From Salvia splendens (Eukaryota; Streptophyta; Magnoliopsida; Lamiales; Lamiaceae): a DNA stretch of 64,000 nucleotides. The position numbers and the translations under genes are program-made. Below the pieces are notes generated by a model that was not told where the DNA came from, made no database searches, and was given only the letters and a program-made list of their open reading frames with translations. The stretch is from positions 23,015,883-23,079,882 of the forward strand of contig NC_056039.1 of the NCBI RefSeq assembly GCF_004379255.2. Direction: 5' to 3'. Below are positions 55,340 through 64,000 of this stretch, piece by piece (positions within the stretch are counted from its first letter, which is position 1; each line of letters opens with the position of its first letter).

Positions 55340-57609
55340 ATGAGTCAATTGAAATATCCTAACAAATCCTGCCTTACCATATTCAATTAAAGATTTGAAA
55401 TTTATTCCTTGTGGGAGGAACTTAATACACGCCTATTTCCCTATATTTTGGGAGGATTATTATTATTTTTCTGCTCCGTATTATTTTATTCTACTCCGTG
55501 AAATACCAAATAAAATCATAGGCTAATTAAATAGCCTATAATTTTCGAAATCCCCCTTATTCCTCCCCAAGAATCACGTTAATCCCCCCATCAATTCTCC
55601 TCCATATCTTCATGTAATTAATCGAAGATTTTATTCTAACTCTATAAATAAGAGATAAAACAAAACCCCAAACCCTAGCCCCCACAAATCTACACGCCTC
55701 CCTCCTCATTCCACACGCCACTTTTCCCCTCCCCACACCTCTCACACTTGTTCTTCTACTCCACTCAAGATCTTTTCATCCTTGCCAACAGTTGTTGAAG
55801 AATCAAGATTTATATTTGTTCTACCGATCGTTTCAATCAAGAAAGGTACAATCGAACTTTTTCTTCATCCTCTCCATTCAAACCTTGTTTTGACTCCATC
55901 ATGCATATAGTGAGTGTTGGGATTTCAAATCTTGGAATTTAATCGGTCGGAATTCGTGTTTGAATGAGAAGAAACTGTGAATATGTGTTTAGAATGAAAT
56001 TGTGTGAAGTTTAAATGAATCATGGGTGAAAGATGTGTGATTATATGAGAACATGGTTTGAGAACCTTTTTAAGCATGGTTGTGTGTTGGAAGCATAAAA
56101 AGGTTGTGTTTGGATGAATGAGGATAAAACCCTAATTCGAATTTTGAAGCATGAAATCTGTAGTGTTCGGATAGTAGGTTCCGACACATGTTTGACCGAC
56201 CAAACGAACTCCTTTTTGTACGATTCTTTTTCTGAGTAAACCTCAAGGTGTCTTCTGTGTCGTGTGTGAATTTCAACCTATTTGGGCGAAAGATGAATGT
56301 TTGGTGAATTTTTGAAGTTGACTGCGCAGTTCTGTTAGAAATTATTTTTCTCGACCATTGAGTTATGTTTTCGATTTGACCGACCTAAAAAGATTATTTT
56401 AAATGTGAAATTTTAACTGAATGATATTTGATGTGTCTACTGTATTGTGGGAAAATTTCAGCCCGAACGGAGGCTGGATGAATTTTAAATGTTTTTTACA
56501 AAATGACCGCGCTTTTCTGCCAGATTTTTATCCTTACGAAAGTAACGATGTTGTGTGTTTTAAATGACATACATGATATGCATGTGTTATGGAACCCACT
56601 CTATGATGAAGTGATGTGTTATTCGATGATGCATGTTACGGTGTGTTTCCTTTTGTTGTTGGGGAAAAGGGAAATGTTGGGGACATGCATAATTATGAGT
56701 CAATGTTGGTGACTGATTGGTAATACATATTATCTAAAGGTGATAACTCGTGCACGAAGCGTGATAACAAAGGGAAAGAAGTACTTAAGGTTTAAACGGT
56801 CGAGGTGGGCTTTCTTTTAACTAAGGACAATGTCCTAAATACTCTATCGGTGGAAATTACTATGTTTATCATGCCGTGTTTTGTTTTAACGTGCCTATCT
56901 GATGTGGCTTTTGCCACTATTATTTAAATCAAATTCGGGTCCTCGTAGGGCCGCAAACCCTACTTGGATTAGTGTACACCTATGGTAGATCGTGTGCTAG
57001 CGTACGGGCTGGCCGGTCTAGTGACCTGGTTTGCGGCCGCATTCCTTGTCATGTATTGGCAGATATGGCTAACGTCTATGAGAAAATGACTGATCAGTCA
57101 ACTTTTACTATGGGAAATGATTTTGAGTGCCTCGGGCCTTTCTAAAGCTAAACCCCGATGGTTACTTACGTATGGCATGATAACTTATATTTTTACTTAA
57201 AAATGTTTTCGGCATGAGTCACTGAGTATTATTTTTATAGTACTCAGCCCTGCATGTGTTTTCCCTATGTGCAGGTTGAGCGGCGACGAGTGGTTGGTGG
57301 TGTTGAGCAAATATCAATAAAAACTATGGTTGTCTTGAAATACCGAGTGTAGTTGTGTCTTCATACATGACTTCACTCTTCTCTTGGATGCTTCCGCTGT
57401 GACATTTCCTTTACTTGTCTTTTATTAAACTTTGAAGCTGTCTATTTGAAGGTTTGAAAACTTGGCATCTTTTGAATAATGTCAAACCCTTGGTCGTTTT
57501 ATTAATTTTGGGTCAAACCTTTATTGAAACCCTAGTTTTCTATGTCTGTTCTTTAAGTTCTTTAATCACGATCGCCCGTATTTATTAACCCTAAAGGGCG
57601 GTCGTGACA

Positions 57610-58645
57610 ACTTGTCTTTTCTCTTTGATGAGTTTATGAGACAAGAATTGAGAGGATTAGAATGTGAACCCCGAGTCGTGGATGTACCGAGTAACTTCTT
57701 ACCGGTAATAAGCTCATGGAAGCAATGTCAAGATGAATCACCCATTTCCCAAGGTTCAAGTATTCTCACCTTAACTTGTGATAATGATTTAATGAAACAA
57801 GTGAATGTGATTGGTTTTCAAATGCCCATTTCTGTTGATACTCTTATTACTTGCGGTTTGTTTGCTATGTGGCATGATAATCCTGAATCATTACTTGCTA
57901 AGTTTAGTCTTACAAGCTATGAGGATCCTTTTTCGTGTATCCCTAGCCTTTCTAAGAATGTAAATTCTTTTATAAAGGCAATGTTAGATATGTGGATTGG
58001 TAGAGTGGGTGGATTTGGGACCAAGAGGTACAAAGTGTTTGATGCATGTGTGTCTTGGCATGATATGTTCTATTATTGCATGAGAATCAAACCTTTTAAT
58101 GGAGTTGGTATATTTTATGGCTATTTTGTCAAAGATCTTGCAACAAATGATTTTGTTTTGAAGTGTCTTGTGAAAGAATTGTTAGACTTTTGTGCCTCCA
58201 TATCATGTGCATGTATTTTGGACTCGTTAGAGTATGATCAAGGAAAATGTCTTGATGGGATGCACATTTGTATAAGGAGAAAACTTGATAACCATAACAC
58301 TGCTTATGAAATTGAGTTCACATGTGTGGTATTGTTAGGTTGGAAATCCTATGCTCTTTACTTGATGCAAACTTCATTGTTTGATAATAGCATCCTAACC
58401 CCTAGTGGCCGAATTTTTCCAATATTGTTATTACTTTATGATCACGATGATGGTATGATTGATGAGACCATATATTCACTAGATGTACTCAACATAGTGA
58501 TGTGCAAGCTAGACTATGTAGGCCACAACACCTTTGGTAAGCCTAGTCCAACTTCTAGAACTATGATATTTGATTTAGACTCGCTCAATTTTGTAGGTAT
58601 ACTTGATCGGGATTTGAGGACAAATCCTTCAAAAGAAGGAGGGGA
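57610..58645 (+). CDS. Unrecognised ORF of the TG...TA element
   Basis: Open from the solo-LTR boundary through the end of the internal region, about 345 codons. The frame continues about 140 codons into the 3' LTR (to 59063), which is read-through and not part of the gene. The start is lost to the interruption: the first codons are not ATG and would have continued the sequence ending at 41382. The protein is Cys- and aromatic-rich with several hydrophobic segments (VNVIGFQMPISVDTLITCG; RIFPILLLLYDHDDG) and ends LDRDLRTNPSKEGGDD at the purine tract. It shows no protease, reverse transcriptase or integrase motifs. I do not know its function. Confidence 0.5.
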
Positions 58646-59570
58646 TGATGTGAATCTGGGAGTCCTAAAGAAAAATCGAAGAACCGGATTTGAGGACAAA
58701 TCCTTTCACAAAGAAGGAGAGGATGATGTGAATCTAGATATTCAACATCATAAATCACCAAGACATCGCGGGCCATGGGTTGATTGGGGTCCGAGAATAA
58801 GGTGGAGACATGGCAAGGAGCCAAGCCGGATTCAGAGGTCTGATTCAAATTGGAATTTCACTATGAAGATAAAATCCAAATCCACTCCTCAGACCATCAT
58901 TGTCTTCGTCGTCGAAAGAGCTTCGCGTGGGTATCTTGCATGCCTAAATCGGAACCTGGATGAGGAAGTTATGATCATTTTAAGAAAGCCGCGCAATGCA
59001 GAACGAAACGCGCGGGCGGGCGTTATTCCTCATGCAAAACGCCCGATCGGGCGTTTTTCTTGAAATATCAATTTTTGTCCAGAAACTTCACGCGGTCGGG
59101 CGAAATAAGCCTAGGGAAACGCCTGGTCAGGCATTTTGTCCGGGATGTGACTTTTTAAACAAGATTTGTTTTATTTTTCACTCCTAGTATAAATAGACAA
59201 TTTAGGGTTTTTCTATGGAGACTTTGAACATTATTGAAGAACAAAGACTCCATTGTGAGCACCCATCTTCATCATTGAAGATTTATCCAAAATCCCTTGT
59301 GGTTGCATTTAATCTATTGTCGGGCTTAGATTATTTGTTAAGGTATGCTTGCTAGTTCTTGTGTTGCTAGTTGGTGGAGCCATTAGGTTTTTGTTTGTGA
59401 AAGTAGCCATTGGGTTTTCTTTCTTGAGCTTGAATCTAAATCATAACACTTATCATCTTCTTCTTCTTTTCCATCTTTTTATTGTCATATTTCTTGTTTG
59501 GGTTATTGGATATTATTGCAAGAACAAATCCGGGCAACATATGTTTCTTGAATCCTTAAGATTCACATTA
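58646..59570 (+). repeat. 3' LTR of the TG...TA element (925 bp)
   Basis: Twin of 39219-40152. It has the same internal duplicate of its own start (second TGATGTGAATC near 58724) and palindromes at 59038-59055 (AACGCCCGATCGGGCGTT) and 59118-59135, the latter changed only by CpG-type transitions. Confidence 0.9.
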
Positions 59571-59575
59571 AAAAC

Positions 59576-59598
59576 CATGCTTATAACGAGCCCTATCA
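59576..59598 (-). repeat. Right piece of the Athila-derivative 3' LTR
   Basis: CATGCTTATAACGAGCCCTATCA ends as Athila LTRs do (compare GCCTTATCA) and is followed by AACTGCTCACACTTAAACCA, identical to the sequence after the intact Athila LTR at 43350. Confidence 0.75.
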
Positions 59599-61069
59599 AA
59601 CTGCTCACACTTAAACCATGCTTGTCCTCAAGTATGAAAGAACAATAAGAAAAATGGAAAGTTACATGCATGAGTCCCTGACCAACTCCTAAGAAAAGTA
59701 AAATCAAACTAAACTGACTCAACAAACGTTAACACAGATACACACACATAAGCAACACTTAAGCAAATATTCACATCTCCATGTTTGAAACTGGCTCAAC
59801 TTCTGGCAATATTCCCCACAAGCTTAAGATTATTCCAAATATTTTGCAGTCTCAAATTCCTCCCTTCCCTTTTGCTCAGTCTGATCAGCCTATCAGTTCG
59901 TCAAGATAGCCCCTACTCTAACCAATTGTTGGATTCACTCGGTCACTCATTTCTCACCAGTGATGTTAGGACCATTCACTCATTCTTTTTTCCATACCAT
60001 TTATGCTTGAGTTCCATAGGCACAGACTAGTTCCTTAAGGTCTTCCTTAGTGTTGTAATGAGGCCAAGGGTTATGATGTAAATAGGTGAGGATCTTATGG
60101 GTCCTAAGTTCATAAAATAAAAAGTTCTTCAACACAACGAAGGACATGTGAACTTGGGAACAAAACTGGAGCAGCCTCCCTATTATATCTTCAAAAGGTT
60201 TCCAAAATTTAAGAGTATCCCTTGGCCATTTTGGCTTATTCAACTAGCCTTTCCCATATAGTCATGTTACATTATTTCCTGCCATGTCTAAACTGATTAT
60301 ACTTCTTTCATTTTCTCCTGCCCTTACTTAACTATTTCTCCATCTTTTTTCCTTGGTCAGGTTATAACTTCCTGCCCTTTTCTTTTTCTCTTCTCTTTTT
60401 TTTCTACATGTTTGGCTATAACTCTTTCTTTTCTATCCCTTATATCCACCCGTTGGTTAGCTGCTCCATTCTATCCCTTAACTCACATGGCATGGAGGCT
60501 CATTGTTTCAAAGGAGGATGAATTCGAAGCGTAGGCTCAAAATGGGGTAACTAAGGGGTGCCCATACAATGAGGCGGGTTCATCTGGTTCCAAAGGAAAA
60601 AGGCCCAACTGGTTATTCCTATTGCCTTTAGTCCTTACTAGCCTATGTCATTTCCCTCTCAGCATCAAGTGGCAACCTCTCTAATTTTTCTTGTATTAGT
60701 AGAAAGTGTTCTACTCTGGCTTATAACTCACATTTGGAGGGCTTCACAGTTGGCTAAAAGCCTATGTCTAACTTCTACTTATTTTTAGGAAGAGGGGTCT
60801 CGCAATTCAACATGCACTTTCTTCTTCATTCACTCTCGCTTAGGGTTTTATGCCTTTTGTTATTGCCATCTCATTCATGTTTTCCTAACATGAATGATTC
60901 AACATGCTTCATTCAAATGATTCACTATCCTACCAACAGACCTATCAACTGATCAAGTTATGATTCGACATGCTTCACTTAATTGATTCAGATGATTAAC
61001 AGGTTCAAATGGTAAATATAAATAAGTCAAGTCATGCTCGTGTCCAAATACTCCACACTACTCCCCCCT

Positions 61070-61110
61070 CACTTTATCAGAGCTTGCCCTCAAGCTAGCC
61101 CTATAAAGTG
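61070..61110. repeat. 3'-region hairpin 1 (pol-less Athila)
   Basis: Outer arms CACTTTAT / ATAAAGTG (61070-61077 and 61103-61110), inner arms AGCTTG / CAAGCT (61081-61086 and 61091-61096). Relative to 44345-44387 a C-G pair is replaced by T-A in the outer stem. Confidence 0.8.
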
Positions 61111-61170
61111 GAAAAGAGGAGTGAGTGATGCCTAAACAGAGGATTAACAAACCTTTTTAACAAAAACAAA

Positions 61171-61211
61171 CTTCTCACACTTAGACCGAACATCGGGCTA
61201 AGTGGGAGAAG
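61171..61211. repeat. 3'-region hairpin 2 (pol-less Athila)
   Basis: 41 nt with the same layout as 44437-44477. The inner stem is CCGA/TCGG with loop ACA; the two outer stems are identical to those of the intact Athila. Confidence 0.88.
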
Positions 61212-61254
61212 ACACCAACTAATCACAAAAAAGGACACGCAAAGCAAACACAAA

Positions 61255-61294
61255 CTTCTCACACTTAGACTGGGCACCAGGCTAAGTATGATGA
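61255..61294. repeat. 3'-region hairpin 3 (pol-less Athila)
   Basis: Arms CACTTAG / CTAAGTA with inner stem CTGG/CCAG and loop GCA. The outermost CTTCTC arm pairs only partly. Confidence 0.75.
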
Positions 61295-61346
61295 AGCTAA
61301 ACAAAAAAGCAGACACATATATACAGACAGAAAATTAAAATACTTG

Positions 61347-63618
61347 TCATCTCCTAGGCTGATCCCTCCTGGAGTGAATAGGTCTGGTGTGGTTATCTCG
61401 TCCTTGTGGCCTTCTGCTGCTCGCGCCTGGGTCTGTAGGTTGGTCTTTTCCAGCTGGTCTTCTGCTGCTTGCACCTGGGGGCGTAGGTTGGGGAACCCTT
61501 TGCCGCTGTGGAACTATCTCCCTGACCATCAGAGACACCCTCTCGCGCACCGCGTAGACCGAAGTCCTCACATCCTCATTGTGTTTCATTTGGGCCTCTG
61601 TCTGGGCTGTTAACGACTGTATCTGAGCCTCGGAGCTCAGAGCAATTCTTTCAGTATTCAGGGCTATCCTCTCAAGCAACCCTTCCATTCGTACTCTCCA
61701 ATTGGCCAGGTGACCCACGAGTTACATGAGGCTGGCATGTCCAGGAGACACCGCAGGAGTGGCAGTTGTAGTAGGTGCAGCAGCTTGGTTCTGTGGCTCT
61801 GTCTCCTTTTCCTCCTCAACTACAACCACCTCCATCTGCTTTTTCTTGGTCTTCTGCACAATAACTCCCGTCGGCTGCTAGTCTGGCTTAATCACCTGAT
61901 AGAAACGCATCCTGCCACCTCTCTGTACCAGAATGCCCACATTCTTGAAAAATTTTGTACCAAACAACTCCAGATTAGGGCAGTAGGACATCCTGGGTAT
62001 CCTCTCGACTACGGTCATATCAACATAATTCACGAAATAGCCCCTAGTACATGATAACAATTTAAGTTGCGGTAGACACGACTGGAGATTGACTGACAGG
62101 TCCTGGTGATCCAATACCCCAAATGTACCTTCCTCTTCTTCAACATACACCACATGAAATATAACTCTGTTTCTGTGACGGAGGCGGTCGTGTTAGCCTG
62201 GGCCAACAGATTTGCGCCTACAAAGACTTGGGCTAAGCGGAGAATGGGATATTTGATGCAGTTAGCTCTGGATGTTGTTGGTTGATAAGCTTCAGTGCCC
62301 CTTGGAACCATCTCTGCCCAAGCAGCTTGTTCGTTGAAGTCTGGGATATCTTTGGAGCATCGATGTCTCTCTCAAACCATTCAGCTTCTTGGTCCGCAGT
62401 GTACAAGCCAAGTCTCACGGACTACTCTTTGAGGCTCATCCTCATTTCTCTCGTAAAAATCCTTATGTTGATAGATTCAGCCCCCACATTAGTTATGTAC
62501 GTGAAATGGAATGAGGTGAAGAACTCCTGGGCCAACTCTATTGGCATTCTCGGCATGTGCAGATCCAAAAGCCAGTCAAATCCTATCCCCGTGATGTACT
62601 GCACGAACTCCTCTACACCTTCAAGCTTTTCCTGGGCGAGTTGGTCCAGCCGCCTTCCAGACCTCGCTTTCTTGCCCGACCCTAACCTTGTAGCACATTC
62701 GTTCGTCGTTTGGGGGTCGTCAAATGTGACCATTCGCCCTAGCAACTCGTTGTCCAGGTGGACACGTATTTTCTCAAACTGAATCCTGGCCATCTCCGGC
62801 CTCTGCTCGGGCGCACTTCTCGCCCCATCATTCCTTCACTTAGTGCGGAGCTCCATCCTCAGCACCTCATCTTCCTCATCATCTTGTTCTACGAACCTCC
62901 TCCTTCCTTCTTGAATCACCAAGGATGCGGAAGCCTACCTCGGCTTCTTCTTTAATGGAGTAGCGATGGCTTTCCCTTTCCGTTCTCACTCCCTCCTTTC
63001 TATTTCTCTGTCATCTACGTTGGGCTGCCCAGAACCAGAAAGATCGTCAATCCACGGGAATAGGACATCCCCCTCAGGTTGTTCATTAGTTATAAGCCTC
63101 CTTCTGCGGTGCGATGCTCCAACTGCATTCCCCACTGGACTATTCACATCCTCCCATGTTCTCTGTGTATGGGCTTCACGTGGTGGGTCCTCATCACACC
63201 TTTTTCCTGAGGTCTCTGTTCTAGGTGGCCTCCTCTGATAAGTACGGACAACAGCAGCTCTTGCCTCAGCAGCCTCATCTCTGGGAGGCACATTCTTAGT
63301 CTCCTTCTCTTCATCGGTCTCAATAACCACTACCCTGTTTCTCGATGTTTCATCAGTTGTGTCCTCTACCCTCTGAGTAGGGTTCCATCCAGCAATCTGA
63401 TCTCCATCCACTTCCATATTCCTTTCATTAGCCTCAGAATTCCTTGCAGCCAAGTTCGCTGCTACTTCTTTAGAGGAGAACAACGGTTGCTCGACCTCCT
63501 CATTAGGCTCATTCACCGTTGTTGTTTCCATCGGAATCAACTCAGAATGAGTCTCTTCCGGTACTTCAGCCATCCCACTGGGCTCCAACCCCTTTGCTAT
63601 TAGTCTGACAGTATCCAA
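61347..63618 (-). pseudogene. Decayed env-like ORF of the pol-less Athila
   Basis: Env-like sequence split over several frames: an acidic N-terminal part (63618-62986), a conserved block with GFDWLL (62793-62422), a continuation (62418-62233), a segment with LFGTKFFKNVGI and FYQVIKP (62153-61878), and a helical plus Pro/Arg-rich tail (61718-61347). Order and motifs follow the intact ORF at 45019-47109. Stops near 62419 and 61875 and frameshifts between pieces show it is dead as one protein. There is no sequence of pol between it and gag. Confidence 0.8.
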
Positions 63619-63644
63619 AACCCCATATGTCTAGATGGTGGCTT

Positions 63645-63968
63645 CTAAATCCCACAGAGTTTGCAGAACTCGTACAGGAATGTGTAAGGGTTTTCCACCC
63701 TTCTCCCATAGAAATGTGGCATGAAAACTAGCACATTATTCTTTATCTCAATCCCTGACTGAGCAGGGGTCACCACGATGGCTTGAGATGGTTCACCATT
63801 TAGGTGGGCGTTGAGAGATCTATTCTCAGGATCATTATCCAACACTTCTTCCATTGGAATAAACTCTTCCTCTGGCTCAAGATCTTCCTTGGGTTCGGCA
63901 AACGGGAGTGCCTCCTCCTCTCCTTTGGAACTCGAGTGCGATGGTCCACCGGTGTTCAACCCAGACAT
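63645..63968 (-). CDS. Truncated Athila gag N-terminus
   Basis: 107 codons from the ATG at 63968 (MSGLNTGGPSHSS), acidic, ending FLYEFCKLCGI then a stop. It aligns with residues about 80-150 of the intact Athila gag (NGEPSQAIV and KLCGI motifs), then breaks off where that protein continues into the main gag fold. The rest of gag and all of pol are missing. The deletion junction lies about 63620-63645. Confidence 0.75.
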   Translation of the reverse strand: MSGLNTGGPSHSSSKGEEEALPFAEPKEDLEPEEEFIPMEEVLDNDPENRSLNAHLNGEPSQAIVVTPAQSGIEIKNNVLVFMPHFYGRRVENPYTFLYEFCKLCGI

Positions 63969-64000
63969 GGTGACAACGGGATTTGCTCCTGCTCTTATCT

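Larger units (their letters stand above)
41383..57609 (+). mobile_element. Solo Tekay-type LTR, split by an Athila element
   Basis: TGTAACGCCC at 41383 and GGTCGTGACA at 57609, with no internal region once the Athila insertion is discounted: 41383-41851 plus 55345-57609, about 2734 bp, the usual size for these LTRs. Flanks CCTTG (41378-41382) and ACTTG (57610-57614) agree at four of five bases, consistent with a target duplication carrying one mutation. It carries the conserved module at 57240-57283. Such solo LTRs arise by recombination between two LTRs. Confidence 0.85.
39219..59570 (+). mobile_element. LTR element with TG...TA termini, unclear lineage, no pol
   Basis: LTRs 39219-40152 and 58646-59570 with 11-bp inverted ends TGATGTGAATC / GATTCACATTA. 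A perfect 5-bp duplication AAAAC lies at 39214-39218 and 59571-59575. A PBS-like TGGTATCAAGAGCC (one extra A relative to the iMet complement) follows the 5' LTR, and a purine tract AAAAGAAGGAGGGGA (58631-58645) precedes the 3' LTR. Internal coding is a short gag-like ORF and a long unrecognised ORF. No reverse transcriptase or integrase is visible. Interrupted by the solo LTR 41383-57609. Confidence 0.88.
59599..61346 (-). other. 3' untranslated region of the pol-less Athila derivative
   Basis: Non-coding; aligns in patches with 43350-44664. It contains hairpins at 61070-61110, 61171-61211 and 61255-61294. Small ORFs here have no counterpart in the relative. Confidence 0.7.
26412..64000 (-). 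mobile_element. Pol-less Athila derivative, host of the nest (truncated by window)
   Basis: Minus strand. Its own sequence is found in four blocks: 26412-26558, 38187-39218 and 59576-59598 (together its 3' LTR), then 59599-64000 (3' region, env-like pseudogene, gag start). Assignment of the LTR pieces rests on resemblance to the Athila LTR at 41852-43349 (a CTATGAATTAGTATAGGGAAG-like block at about 26516-26540) and on target duplications showing they were contiguous. The gag N-terminus joins env-like sequence near 63620-63645 with all of protease, reverse transcriptase and integrase missing. The start near 26412 is approximate. Confidence 0.65.

Noticed and set aside
57612..59063. A single 483-codon gene ending at 59063
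   Set aside because: The last roughly 140 codons lie inside the 3' LTR and repeat LTR sequence at 39219-39610; the gene-like part ends at the purine tract near 58645.
39222..59567. LTR ends TGTGAATC...GATTCACA for the 39-59 kb element
   Set aside because: The resulting flanks (ACTGA and TTAAA) do not match, while shifting to TGATGTGAATC...CACATTA gives a perfect AAAAC duplication.

Overview
This window is nuclear DNA of a flowering plant, almost certainly a dicot. It consists nearly entirely of transposable elements. The evidence is several lineages of plant Ty3/gypsy LTR retrotransposon (Tekay-type chromovirus with a chromodomain, Athila with an env-like ORF, a Tat-like relic), short elements packed between TA microsatellites, and one small nuclear gene for a chloroplast outer-envelope protein (OEP7 type). 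I see no ordinary intron-containing host gene, tRNA, rRNA or CRISPR array. I cannot name the species.

Layout. 1-5839: 5' part of a minus-strand Tekay element (gag-protease running off the left edge, an extra ORF upstream of gag, PBS, 2.8-kb LTR), inserted into a plus-strand LTR of the same lineage that ends at 6629. 6630-18108: a chain of short to mid-sized elements separated by (TA)n. Two of them (7306-14788 and 15097-17282) share inverted ends and a 44-bp tandem repeat. The first carries the OEP7-like gene and a very young LTR element (8172-12188) whose single 1053-codon ORF joins a gag domain to a ubiquitin-protease fragment. About 18130-19850: a Tat-like LTR, tRNA-Asp PBS and broken gag. 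20314-26047: a non-autonomous element with two 2.56-kb LTRs around only 609 bp of non-coding internal DNA.

From about 26.4 kb to the right edge is a nest of five elements, resolved by matching target-site duplications. The oldest is a pol-less, minus-strand Athila derivative (about 26412 to beyond 64000). Its 3' LTR is split by a Tekay chromovirus (26559-38186, TSD AACAG) and by a plus-strand element of unclear lineage (39219-59570, TSD AAAAC). The latter is split by a solo Tekay LTR (41383-57609), which in turn contains a complete, apparently intact Athila (41852-55339, TSD ATGAG) with a 2005-codon gag-pol and LTRs differing at five positions.

The observations most worth following are: compensating hairpins in the 3' regions of both Athila elements; an acidic-tailed accessory ORF before gag in both coding Tekay elements; a short inverted-repeat module kept in all seven Tekay-type LTRs; apparent capture of host sequence by the 8172-12188 element and by the 7306-14788 element; and the extreme non-autonomous designs (LTR-only, pol-less, gag chimera). 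Pairwise comparisons were made by eye.
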